IMG/VR virus record: IMGVR_UViG_3300044954_000249
Location: 1-55,910 of that record
Reading direction: 5' to 3' (one strand)
From: a virus
DNA length: 55,910 nt
A program made the translations under genes and the position numbers. The notes under the pieces are model-generated. The model made no database searches, was not told where the DNA came from, and worked only from the letters and a program-made list of their open reading frames with translations. Positions within the stretch are counted from its first letter, which is position 1. Each line of letters begins with the position of its first letter. This document shows positions 23,444-31,083 of the stretch, piece after piece.

Positions 23444-23859
23444 GACTCTATAATATAAACGGAAAGCTTTCAAATAAGAATGTCTCAAAATATTTAATAA
23501 ATTGGGATAAAAAATCTAAGTCTTTCCCTCAATTTAAAACTAAGCAATTTTTAAAACCCTATTGGTTTGGACATATCGTTTATGAAGAGTTTCCTGTCTA
23601 TGGCAGCTTATTAAAGGTAGATTTCTTAAATGCTACTAAAAAAATAGCAATAGAAGTAAATGGGCCCCAGCATGACTCTTTCAATCCGTTCTTCCATAAT
23701 AATTCCAGAATGGACTATCTGAAGAGCATAAAAAGAGACTATACTAAAAGCCAATGGCTTGAAAAAAATGAGTTTTTATTGCTGCAAATAAACACTGACG
23801 AGATAAATAAGCTATCAGTCTCTTTCTTTAAAAATACATTTAATGTAGATATTGTGTAA
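23440..23859 (+). CDS. Vsr/DUF559-like nuclease
   Basis: 139 aa. KVDFLNATKKIAIEVNGPQHDSFNPFF carries D-...-E-V-x-G-x-Q-H, and downstream SIKRDYTKSQWLEKNEFLLLQINTDEI gives the R-D-x-x-K...W...L-x-x-I finish; this is the pattern of PD-(D/E)xK/Vsr-like endonucleases, including the type of free-standing homing nuclease described with split inteins (EDxHD family). Its coupling (ATGA) to the RecA-like gene argues for a recombination or repair role instead. Its last codons form the GTGTAA motif of site F. Confidence 0.72.
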   Translation: MRLYNINGKLSNKNVSKYLINWDKKSKSFPQFKTKQFLKPYWFGHIVYEEFPVYGSLLKVDFLNATKKIAIEVNGPQHDSFNPFFHNNSRMDYLKSIKRDYTKSQWLEKNEFLLLQINTDEINKLSVSFFKNTFNVDIV

Positions 23860-23864
23860 ATTAT
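23851..23864 (+). promoter_or_regulatory. Candidate GTGTAA promoter (site F)
   Basis: GTGTAA at 23854-23859 (the last Val codon plus the TAA stop of the nuclease gene) in ATTGTGTAAATTATGAAC, very like site E. If TAAATT acts as the -10, the second ATG (23869) is at the start point. Confidence 0.4.
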
Positions 23865-23868
23865 GAAC

Positions 23869-24144
23869 ATGAGCAAAAAGAAATTCGTTTTCCCCAAGCA
23901 ATTACTACGTCAGATTAATGAGTGCTCTAATGGGGGTTTTGTCCTTTTCAGACTTAATAATGAAGGAATACCGGAGATATTTAGTAATTTCGATGATTAT
24001 CCTTCCGCTATGGCTTTAAATTACTACATTTCTAATTGGGCTAAAGCGATAGAGGCTTATAACATAGAAAAAACTATTGAGAGCATTTCTCGCAATGAGA
24101 ATAAAGACAAAGACTCTTCGGACAAAGACGACGAAGACCCTTGA
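23869..24144 (+). CDS. Small protein with acidic tail, 91 aa
   Basis: Basic start (MSKKKFVFPKQLLRQINECSNGGFVLFRLNNEG) followed by a helical part and a strongly acidic low-complexity tail NENKDKDSSDKDDEDP. A start two codons earlier (23863) is also possible. Unrecognised. The tail is reminiscent of proteins that dock on replication partners, but no motif supports it. Promoter P7 starts in its stop codon. Confidence 0.68.
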   Translation: MSKKKFVFPKQLLRQINECSNGGFVLFRLNNEGIPEIFSNFDDYPSAMALNYYISNWAKAIEAYNIEKTIESISRNENKDKDSSDKDDEDP

Positions 24145-24169
24145 CTTCTATTAAAAAGAGACTTAATAT
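24141..24169 (+). promoter_or_regulatory. Sigma70-type promoter (P7, helicase operon)
   Basis: TTGACT (24141-24146, overlapping the previous stop), 17-bp spacer, TAATAT (24164-24169), 8 bases to ATG 24178; predicted leader 2 bases. Confidence 0.82.
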
Positions 24170-24177
24170 AAGAAAAT

Positions 24178-25662
24178 ATGATTTATTCTCTTCAGGTCGA
24201 GAGGCACGCCCTCAGCGGCCTCTTAAAGTTCCCAGAGATTTTTGTAGAAGTAGACGGCTTCGTGACGGAAACAGATTTTTATAACGAAGTCCACAGTACC
24301 ATCTTCCTCGTAATCAAATCTACCATATACAAAAATGAAAAAGTAGATAGAGTCATCATAGCCTCCAAAATCAAAGACCTTGGAATTTCTTTTAAAGATG
24401 ACATTAATATTTTTGACTATATTGAGACTCTTTACTTAAGTCAAATTAACAAGGAGGCCGTAGTCAAGTCGTTCAAGGAACTAATCAAATACAGGGTCCG
24501 TAGAGAAATAGCTTCCACGGGAAGCAAGCTCATAGAAGAAGTCAAAAACATTGGCGAAAAATCTCTAGAAGAAATTGTTTCGTCTTGTGATTCAATTTAT
24601 AATAAGAAAATTTCCGTTTATTCAAATACGGAAATGCCGGAAAAAATTACCGACGAAATATCCGACCTCATAGAGGAGAGAGGCAATTCGCCCGAATCAG
24701 AATCCGGCTTACTCAGTCCCTATTCAGAATTTAATAGAATGTATGGCGGCTTCAGAGCTGGTCACGTTTATGCTATTGCTTCTCGTCCGGGCGAAGGCAA
24801 AACATCTTGGATCAATGATGTATGTTTTAAGTCTGCTTCTCAGAATAAAGTGAAGGCTTTAATTCTCGACACCGAGATGCAGACTAAAGAAATAAAATTC
24901 AGAATGGCAGCCGCTTTAACTGGCGTTCCAGTGTGGTATCTTGAAACTGGTAATTGGCGTAAAAATCCAGAAATGTTTAAAAAAGTTAGAGAATGTAGCC
25001 TTCTCAAAGAAGATAAAGATTATTATCATTATCACGTAAGTAATAAAAGCATTGATGAGATTTGCTCCATCATTAAGAGATGGTATTACAATAAGGTCGG
25101 TCGCGGTAATCCATGTATTGTCGCTTATGACTATGTTAAGTTAACGGGGGAAAAAGTTTCCGCCAACTGGGCCGAACATCAAGCCATTGGCGAGAAGATC
25201 AATAAGCTGAAAGAAATTTCTGTTGAAGTAAACGCCCCACTAATTACTGCAATGCAGCTAAATAGGTCTGGAGAAAATAGAAATAAAGCTTCATCAAATC
25301 TTATAGATGACGCCTCTGCTATCTCTTTGTCTGACAGATTGCAATGGTACGCGGCTTTCACTGCTATTTTTAGAAGAAAGACTTTAGATGAGATAGAGCT
25401 TGACGGGCAAGACTTTGGTACGCACAAAATGATTCCATTAAAATCCCGCTTTCAAGGCAAAGATGCAATGGGCCACCAAGATTATATAAGGAGAAGATTC
25501 CCTGATGGCTCTGAGAAGTATGTTATGAACTATCTAAATTTTGAAGTAAATAACTTCAACATTATAGAAAAGGGCTCTTTACGACACGTTTGTGAGAGAG
25601 CTAAAGAGATGTATTCACTGAAAGAGAATGGCGGGAAGGAAGACGATGGATCACTCGAATAA
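24178..25662 (+). CDS. Replicative DNA helicase, DnaB family
   Basis: 494 aa. The N-terminal DnaB-type domain (VERHALSGLLKFPEIF, then TETDFYNEVHSTIF and SKIKDLG) is followed by a RecA-type ATPase core: Walker A ASRPGEGKTSW (Lys208), ILDTEMQTKEIKFRM (motif 1a), a Walker B-like CIVAYDYVKL, and LITAMQLNRSGENR (motif H3 with Gln). Hexameric 5'-3' helicase unwinding the phage fork. Its 3' end overlaps the primase gene, pairing helicase and primase. Confidence 0.92.
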   Translation: MIYSLQVERHALSGLLKFPEIFVEVDGFVTETDFYNEVHSTIFLVIKSTIYKNEKVDRVIIASKIKDLGISFKDDINIFDYIETLYLSQINKEAVVKSFKELIKYRVRREIASTGSKLIEEVKNIGEKSLEEIVSSCDSIYNKKISVYSNTEMPEKITDEISDLIEERGNSPESESGLLSPYSEFNRMYGGFRAGHVYAIASRPGEGKTSWINDVCFKSASQNKVKALILDTEMQTKEIKFRMAAALTGVPVWYLETGNWRKNPEMFKKVRECSLLKEDKDYYHYHVSNKSIDEICSIIKRWYYNKVGRGNPCIVAYDYVKLTGEKVSANWAEHQAIGEKINKLKEISVEVNAPLITAMQLNRSGENRNKASSNLIDDASAISLSDRLQWYAAFTAIFRRKTLDEIELDGQDFGTHKMIPLKSRFQGKDAMGHQDYIRRRFPDGSEKYVMNYLNFEVNNFNIIEKGSLRHVCERAKEMYSLKENGGKEDDGSLE

Positions 25663-26569
25663 TTATAAAGAAATCCTAATAAATTTAGGATATACTAATA
25701 TTACAGAAAACGCTAAGGAATTCCGAACTAAGCCCATCTACAGAGATTCGGATAACGATACGGTACTCCGTGTTAGAAAAGACAACGGATGTTTTGTAGA
25801 TTTCGCTCGAAATATTAGTGGCTCATTTGAGGAGTTAGTTAGACTTTCATTAAATTTGACTAATATTGATGATGCAAAGAAATGGATACTTGGCAAGTAC
25901 CAAAACTTTAATACAGAAAAGAGGCTCGTAAAACCAGAAATTAAAATGGTAAGAACTTTTGATAAAGAAAATCTCTTAAAACTAGTCCACGACCACTCTT
26001 ATTGGATAAATAGGGGGATCTCAGAAGAAACAATCAGGACATTCAAAGGCGGCGTCATTACAAGCGGGAAAATGAAAGACAGATATGTTTTTCCTATCTT
26101 TAATCATAAAGAAGATTTAATAGGCGTTTCTGGCAGAGATTTAATAAATACTAAAGATGGCACCAGACCCAAATGGAAGCATGTAGGTGATAAGACTGAG
26201 TGGAAATTTCCATGCTATATAAATCACTCAGAAATAAAAGAAGAAAAGAAAGTAATTGTAGTTGAAAGCATAGGCGACATGCTTGCGCTATGGGATTGCA
26301 ATATTAAAAATGTAGTCGTATCATTTGGTCTCGATATAAGCGTTCCATTGATAAATATGTTTCTTAGATTTGATTTGTCTAAAATCTATTTGTCTTTTAA
26401 TAACGATTCAGAGAATAACTCCGCTGGGAATATCGCCTCAGAGAAAAATAAAAATAAGTTATTAAGATATTTTGATCAAAACCAAGTTGATATTGTGCTC
26501 CCCAGCAAAAAAGACTTTGGCGAAATGACGAAGGAAGAAATTTATCAATGGAAAACCCAGATAAAGTAA
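25646..26569 (+). CDS. DNA primase, TOPRIM family
   Basis: 307 aa from ATG 25646, chosen because GGGAAGGAAG lies 6-7 bases upstream; ATG 25628 is an alternative. The region DNDTVLRVRKDNGCFVDFARNISGSFEEL corresponds to the zinc-binding/DnaG N domain but has lost the zinc cysteines. RYVFPIFNHKEDLIGVSGRDL and KWKHVG match the primase catalytic region, and VIVVESIGDMLALW is TOPRIM motif 1 (Glu), followed by YLSFNNDSENNSAGN at the D-x-D position (one Asp replaced by Asn). Overlaps helicase and nuclease genes. Confidence 0.85.
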   Translation: MDHSNNYKEILINLGYTNITENAKEFRTKPIYRDSDNDTVLRVRKDNGCFVDFARNISGSFEELVRLSLNLTNIDDAKKWILGKYQNFNTEKRLVKPEIKMVRTFDKENLLKLVHDHSYWINRGISEETIRTFKGGVITSGKMKDRYVFPIFNHKEDLIGVSGRDLINTKDGTRPKWKHVGDKTEWKFPCYINHSEIKEEKKVIVVESIGDMLALWDCNIKNVVVSFGLDISVPLINMFLRFDLSKIYLSFNNDSENNSAGNIASEKNKNKLLRYFDQNQVDIVLPSKKDFGEMTKEEIYQWKTQIK

Positions 26570-27507
26570 AGAGATTTTTATCAGCGTCAAGAATTAAACA
26601 GTTAGAGACCTGTTCTTGGCAGTATTGGGCCAAGTATCATCTTAGTGTGCCAGATAAATCTAACGCTGGTGCCCTCAGAGGAACATGCTGTCATTTAATT
26701 TTCGAGCTCTTACTGAATAAGAGACATAAGCACCATTTTGACAAGATATTATCTAAAAACTCTATTACGGGGAGCCCCGCGATAAATAGACTAGTGATAA
26801 AAAACCTCATAAATGCCGGTATATATGATGAGGAAAATTATCAAATGGTTGATGAGATGATAATCGTTGGGCTTAAAAATGATTTTTATGGCGAGCCGGG
26901 CGCCAAAATAGATGGCCCAGAGCAGGAATTTGAGATAGTAAATGAGAAACCGGAATACAGAATTAAAGGCTTTATTGATAAGCCCATTCAATACCCAAAA
27001 GACAAAACGGTAAGAATAGTTGATTACAAGTCCAGTAAAGCCAAGTTTAAGGGAGACGATTTAACGGCAAACACTCAAGGGATGATGTATTCCTTAGCGG
27101 CACGGAAACTTTGGCCTAAGCAAAAAAGATATATTGTCGATTTTCTTTTCTTAAGGTTCCCGAAGCAGCCCGTCCAGTCGCTAGAGTTCACTAAAGATCA
27201 ATTATTGGGCTTTGAGTTATATCTTGAGCACGTAAATAAGATTGTAGATGAATTTAATGAAGAAAAAGCTAAATCAAATTATGCCGCCGATAAGGAAAAA
27301 AGTAAATGGTTATGTTCGGCTGGCAAATGGGTTTGCCCGGTAAAGAATCCCTTTTCTTACTTTGGTTTATACAACGATAAGAATGAATTAGTAAAAACAT
27401 CTCTTACAAATAATTTTTCCCCGAAAGAAGGAGAGAAAGTAAAAGAAATTCATTACTCTGGATGCCCAAAATTCTCTCAATCTCAGGATAATTTGTTTGA
27501 CTTTTAA
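26548..27507 (+). CDS. PD-(D/E)xK nuclease, RecB/Cas4-like
   Basis: 319 aa. SASRIKQLETCSWQYWAKYHL and GALRGTCCHLIFELLL form the N-terminal part of the PDDEXK_1 fold (the G-x-x-x-H motif), and IKGFIDKPIQY...VRIVDYKSSK (I-D then D-Y-K) supply metal-binding residues, followed by NTQGMMYSLAARKLWP (Q-x-x-x-Y). Four cysteines (C10-type at the front, CSAGKWVCPV and SGCP at the end) could bind an Fe-S cluster as in Cas4/AddB. Probably an exonuclease acting with the RecA-like protein. Strong Shine-Dalgarno AAGGAAG. Confidence 0.85.
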   Translation: MENPDKVKRFLSASRIKQLETCSWQYWAKYHLSVPDKSNAGALRGTCCHLIFELLLNKRHKHHFDKILSKNSITGSPAINRLVIKNLINAGIYDEENYQMVDEMIIVGLKNDFYGEPGAKIDGPEQEFEIVNEKPEYRIKGFIDKPIQYPKDKTVRIVDYKSSKAKFKGDDLTANTQGMMYSLAARKLWPKQKRYIVDFLFLRFPKQPVQSLEFTKDQLLGFELYLEHVNKIVDEFNEEKAKSNYAADKEKSKWLCSAGKWVCPVKNPFSYFGLYNDKNELVKTSLTNNFSPKEGEKVKEIHYSGCPKFSQSQDNLFDF

Positions 27508-27525
27508 AAGTAATTATAGTAGATT
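27497..27525 (+). promoter_or_regulatory. Sigma70-type promoter, leaderless GTG (P8)
   Basis: TTGACT (27497-27502), 17-bp spacer, TAGATT (27520-27525), and the GTG at 27532 exactly at the predicted start point. The -35 lies in the last codons of the nuclease gene. Confidence 0.75.
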
Positions 27526-27531
27526 AAGACT

Positions 27532-28287
27532 GTGGTTATTCCGCTATTTAAATCTCACTATTCAATTGGCAGAAGCATTCTTACTCTAGAGAAGGCTGGT
27601 TCCTCGGACGCAGAATCGCCCGCTTCAATTATTGATATTTGTACTGAATCAAAGATTAAGAATCTGTATCTTGTCGAAGATAACATGAGCGGATTTCTTG
27701 AGGCGTACTTAAATTCAAAAAGCTCCGACATTTCTCTCCGCTTCGGCTTGCGGCTAACTGTTTGCCCTAATCATCTGACCCAAGACGAAGACTCACTCTA
27801 TAGGCAAAGTAAATACATCATATTCGCAAATAATAAAGAGGGATATAGGCGATTGATTAAAATTTATAGCTTTTCAGCGAAGAACGGCTTCTATTATGAG
27901 CCAAGAATTGACTTTGATACATTGAAGACTCTATGGGACGATAAAGACTTATCCTTAGCTGTCCCATTCTATGATTCGTTTTTACATAAGAATTCTCTTT
28001 ATGGTTCAATCTGCTTGCCGGATTTTAGTTTTAGTAAGCCTACTTTCTTCGTAGAAGATAACGATTTACCGTTTGATCCAATACTCACTAAACTGGTAAA
28101 TGATTACGCTAACAAAAAATATGAGATCGTAAGGACGAAAAGCATTTTCTATAAAAACAGAAAAGACTTTAAATCGTATCTAACTTTTAAGTGCATTAAC
28201 AAAAGAACGACCTTAGATAAGCCAGAAATAGAGCATATGTGCAGCAACGAATTTTCTTTCGAGGGGTGGAAGGAGCAAAACGTTTAA
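27532..28287 (+). CDS. DNA polymerase III alpha, detached PHP domain
   Basis: 251 aa starting at GTG. LFKSHYSIGRSILTL (H-x-H-like PHP motif with one His left), IKNLYLVEDNMSGFLEAYL (equivalent of LTDHGNMFG) and FGLRLTV, then YIIFANNKEGYRRLIKIYS, are the order of the PHP domain at the N-terminus of DnaE. Several metal-binding histidines are replaced (D-N instead of D-H), suggesting a structural rather than phosphatase/proofreading role. The catalytic domain is encoded separately at 29164, so the alpha subunit is a non-covalent assembly. Confidence 0.82.
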   Translation: MVIPLFKSHYSIGRSILTLEKAGSSDAESPASIIDICTESKIKNLYLVEDNMSGFLEAYLNSKSSDISLRFGLRLTVCPNHLTQDEDSLYRQSKYIIFANNKEGYRRLIKIYSFSAKNGFYYEPRIDFDTLKTLWDDKDLSLAVPFYDSFLHKNSLYGSICLPDFSFSKPTFFVEDNDLPFDPILTKLVNDYANKKYEIVRTKSIFYKNRKDFKSYLTFKCINKRTTLDKPEIEHMCSNEFSFEGWKEQNV

Positions 28288-28288
28288 T

Positions 28289-28927
28289 ATGGACGAGCAT
28301 TTATTAAGATTCAATAAAGATAAAACCCTTGTCTTTTTTGATGCAGAAACGTTGAATTTGTGCTTAAATTCTTGCCATAATTTGCCTTGGCAGATTGGTA
28401 TGATTAAAGTGGCTGGAGATAAAAAAATAGATGAAAAGAATTTTTTTATTAAATGGAATACGGACTTAAAGATAAGTGAGGACGCCGCTAGAATTACCAA
28501 ATACGACCAAAAGAAGATAGACAGAGTTGGGGTGTCTCCCGAAGAAATATTCCCCACTGTTGAAGAGTGGTTAGATAAAGCTGATTATATCGTTGGCCAC
28601 AACGTCATAGCCTTTGACATTTATTTAATTCGTGATTTCTATAAATACATGAAAAAATCGGCTAAACATCTTTATAAAAAATTTATAGACACAAATGCAA
28701 TTGCCAAAGGGGTGAAGCTTGGTTTCCCTTTCAAAAATGGAGATGATTTACAAGAGTATCAATACAGAGCATATCACAGAAAGCAAAAGGGAATTAGAAC
28801 TAACCTTACGGCGTTAGGTAAGGAAATGTCCATCGATCATGATTATGATAATCTACATGATGCACTCGTTGATTTAGAGCTCAACTTAAAGGTTTGGAAT
28901 AAATTAAAATATCAAATCGAAATATAA
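28289..28927 (+). CDS. DnaQ-like 3'-5' exonuclease (DEDDh)
   Basis: 212 aa. Exo I motif VFFDAETLNL (Asp18, Glu20), Exo II VGHNVIAFDIYLI (Asp), and Exo III DNLHDALVDLELN (H-x4-D) give the DEDDh proofreading exonuclease. Encoded between the PHP and palm genes of the polymerase, one base after the PHP stop. Removes mismatched 3' ends for the phage replicase. Confidence 0.9.
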   Translation: MDEHLLRFNKDKTLVFFDAETLNLCLNSCHNLPWQIGMIKVAGDKKIDEKNFFIKWNTDLKISEDAARITKYDQKKIDRVGVSPEEIFPTVEEWLDKADYIVGHNVIAFDIYLIRDFYKYMKKSAKHLYKKFIDTNAIAKGVKLGFPFKNGDDLQEYQYRAYHRKQKGIRTNLTALGKEMSIDHDYDNLHDALVDLELNLKVWNKLKYQIEI

Positions 28928-28930
28928 TTT

Positions 28931-29167
28931 ATGGCTTCTCTTGACTTTGTAATAGATCTGCTGGAAAAAATAGAGTCTCAAAAAATGGGATATTATCTTC
29001 TAATCTCTCAAAGAGAAAAAAAGGGATATAAGTTTGATGCCTTTTATTCCCTTGATAGTGATTATGAAGTGGAAAATTTTGTGAAGGTGAACGACAAGGT
29101 GGTTAAAGATTTAAAAAAGAAGTACGGAATACGGGACACCAAGAAAAAAGGAAACAGAAAGAAATGA
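28931..29167 (+). CDS. Hypothetical protein, 78 aa
   Basis: Small basic protein (MASLDFVIDLLEKIESQK...) with an aromatic-rich middle and the Lys/Arg-rich end KKKGNRKK. Its stop overlaps the ATG of the polymerase palm gene (ATGA), so it is translated with it. No family; a replicase accessory role is only suggested by place. Confidence 0.65.
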   Translation: MASLDFVIDLLEKIESQKMGYYLLISQREKKGYKFDAFYSLDSDYEVENFVKVNDKVVKDLKKKYGIRDTKKKGNRKK

Positions 29168-30942
29168 ACTTTGTAGAAAAATTTTCCGATTATAAATTAG
29201 AAATCCACGGAGTTAGACTCCCCTCATTCGAGATCGAGAAGAAATATAAGCGAGCGATTGGTGTCAGTGAGGACGTTGACAACTACGAATTTCTTCGCGC
29301 CCTTTGCCTTAATGGGTTTAAGTCTCTAAATCTTGCTAAAGATACTCCTGAGTATAAAAAGTATGCCGAAAGAGTTAAATACGAATTAGAAATCATTAAA
29401 GAATTAGGCTTTATTGATTACATTCTCTTAGTATGGGATGTCATCAATTTTTGTAAAGAAAATGATATTCCAACTGGGTTTGGCAGAGGTAGTGCGGCGG
29501 GGAGCCTTATCCTTTTTCTTGTGGGCGTAACGAAAATCGATCCTATAAAATATGATTTGTATTTTGAAAGATTCATCTCTAAAAGTCGCGCCAAAAAACA
29601 AGTTGTAGATGGAGTAACTTACCTTGATGGATCGTTAATGTGCGATGTCGATTTAGATATATGCTATTATAGTCGCTACAAAGTTATTGAGTATCTCGAG
29701 CAGAAGTTTAAAGGAAGAACTGCCAAAGTCTTGACCCTCAATACATTAAGCGGTAAACTCTTAATGAAAGAGTGTGGCAAGATAATATCAAATAAACCAG
29801 AGTCAGAGATGAATGAAGTGTCAGCCCTAATCCCTAAAACATTCGGGCAAGTAAAAGACATTAAAGACGCCTACAAAGACGAAGGGAAGTTCAAAAGCTG
29901 GTGCGATAATAATAAAGAAATTTATAATATAGCACTCGGTCTCCGTGGTTTGATTAAGAATAAGGGCGTACACCCTTCTGCCGTGTTATTATCTTATGAT
30001 TTAATGGAAGATTCTTGTCCAACCGAATTAACATCAAGTAAGGACAGCGAAGTCTCTTCTTATGATATGAATTGGACAAGTGTATTCAATGTGAAATTGG
30101 ACTTACTTGGTCTTAGAAGCGTTTCAGTTGTTGATGACACATGTAAAAATATTGGCATAAAAATGTCGGATATCGATTTTAACGAACCATCGATATACCA
30201 AAACCTACAGGAACTCAAAAGTCCCCACGGTCTTTTCCAAATTGAAGCGGATACCAACTTTAAAGTATGCAATAAAGTAAAACCTAAGAATCTCGACGAA
30301 TTAAGCGCGGTTTTGGCGCTAGCGCGTCCCGGCGCGTTAGATTATGTTGATCAATACGCTCTATTCTCTAATACAAATACAATTCAGTCAATCCATCCAT
30401 TCTTTGACGATATTCTAAATAAGACTGGGGGAGTCGCTCTTTATCAGGAGCAAATGATGAAAATGGCCAATAAAATAGGGTTTACTCTTGATGAGGCGGA
30501 GATATTAAGAAGAATTGTAGGTAAGAAAAAGATTGAAGAAGTCAAGGCATGGAAAGAGAAAATCTCTCTCAAAATTAAAGAGAATAAATTACAACCAGAA
30601 ATAGGTGATATTCTTTGGAAAGTACTGGAGGATTCTGCAAATTACAGTTTCAACAGGTGTCTCTCGGAAGATACCGTTGTAGAAACGGATCATGGGAATA
30701 AAATGCTTTCTGAGGTGAAGAAGGGGGATAAAGTGTTAGCCTATTCTGTAAAAGACGAAAAAGATCATTACGTAGAAGTCCTTGATATTCATAAAAACCT
30801 TAAGGAACTATTCGAAGTAGAACTAGAAGACGGCAGGAAAATCAAATGCTCTATGGAGCATAAATTTTTATGTGAGGATAAGAAAATGAGGCCCCTCAAA
30901 GATATCATTTCTCAAAACCATAGCATTGTATGCAATTATTAA
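29164..30942 (+). CDS. dnaE: DNA polymerase III alpha catalytic (palm) half with N-half of split intein
   Basis: 592 aa. After a short linker (YAERVKYELEIIKELGFIDYILLVWDVI) come GFGRGSAAGSL (residues 106-114), the catalytic CDVDLDI (Asp163, Asp165), VLTLNTLSGK, KGVHPSAVLLS and LARPGALDYVDQYA, then YQEQMMKMANKIGF and LRRIVGKKK, i.e. the C-family palm, thumb and start of fingers. The N-extein ends NYSFNR at residue 498; an intein (CLSEDT...) follows. Function needs trans-splicing to the 30970 gene, giving an 858-aa core without PHP. Expressed after PHP and exonuclease. Confidence 0.92.
   Translation: MNFVEKFSDYKLEIHGVRLPSFEIEKKYKRAIGVSEDVDNYEFLRALCLNGFKSLNLAKDTPEYKKYAERVKYELEIIKELGFIDYILLVWDVINFCKENDIPTGFGRGSAAGSLILFLVGVTKIDPIKYDLYFERFISKSRAKKQVVDGVTYLDGSLMCDVDLDICYYSRYKVIEYLEQKFKGRTAKVLTLNTLSGKLLMKECGKIISNKPESEMNEVSALIPKTFGQVKDIKDAYKDEGKFKSWCDNNKEIYNIALGLRGLIKNKGVHPSAVLLSYDLMEDSCPTELTSSKDSEVSSYDMNWTSVFNVKLDLLGLRSVSVVDDTCKNIGIKMSDIDFNEPSIYQNLQELKSPHGLFQIEADTNFKVCNKVKPKNLDELSAVLALARPGALDYVDQYALFSNTNTIQSIHPFFDDILNKTGGVALYQEQMMKMANKIGFTLDEAEILRRIVGKKKIEEVKAWKEKISLKIKENKLQPEIGDILWKVLEDSANYSFNRCLSEDTVVETDHGNKMLSEVKKGDKVLAYSVKDEKDHYVEVLDIHKNLKELFEVELEDGRKIKCSMEHKFLCEDKKMRPLKDIISQNHSIVCNY
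30658..30939 (+). other. N-half of DnaE split intein, 94 aa
   Basis: Block A CLSEDTVVETDHGNKM and block B KIKCSMEHKFL (S-x-x-H), with the frame stopping about 24 residues after block B as in natural split inteins. Insertion lies between NYSFNR and SHSVAYS, three residues downstream of the classic cyanobacterial DnaE split site. Confidence 0.9.
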
Positions 30943-30969
30943 TGATGGAATATTTAAATAAGATTTAAA

Positions 30970-31083
30970 ATGCAAACTCTTAAAATTAAATCTATTACTC
31001 CAATAGGCATTAAGCCGACTTTGGATTTGGAGGTTAACCATCCAGATCATAATTTTTACGCTGAAGGAATCGTCACTTCTAAT
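30970..31083 (+). other. C-half of DnaE split intein, 38 aa
   Basis: Block F TLDLEVNHPDHNFYAEG and block G GIVTSN followed by Ser+1. The penultimate residue is Ser (not His), as in the cyanobacterial DnaE inteins (ASN-C). Terminal Asn and +1 Ser nucleophile are present, so splicing is chemically possible. Confidence 0.9.
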
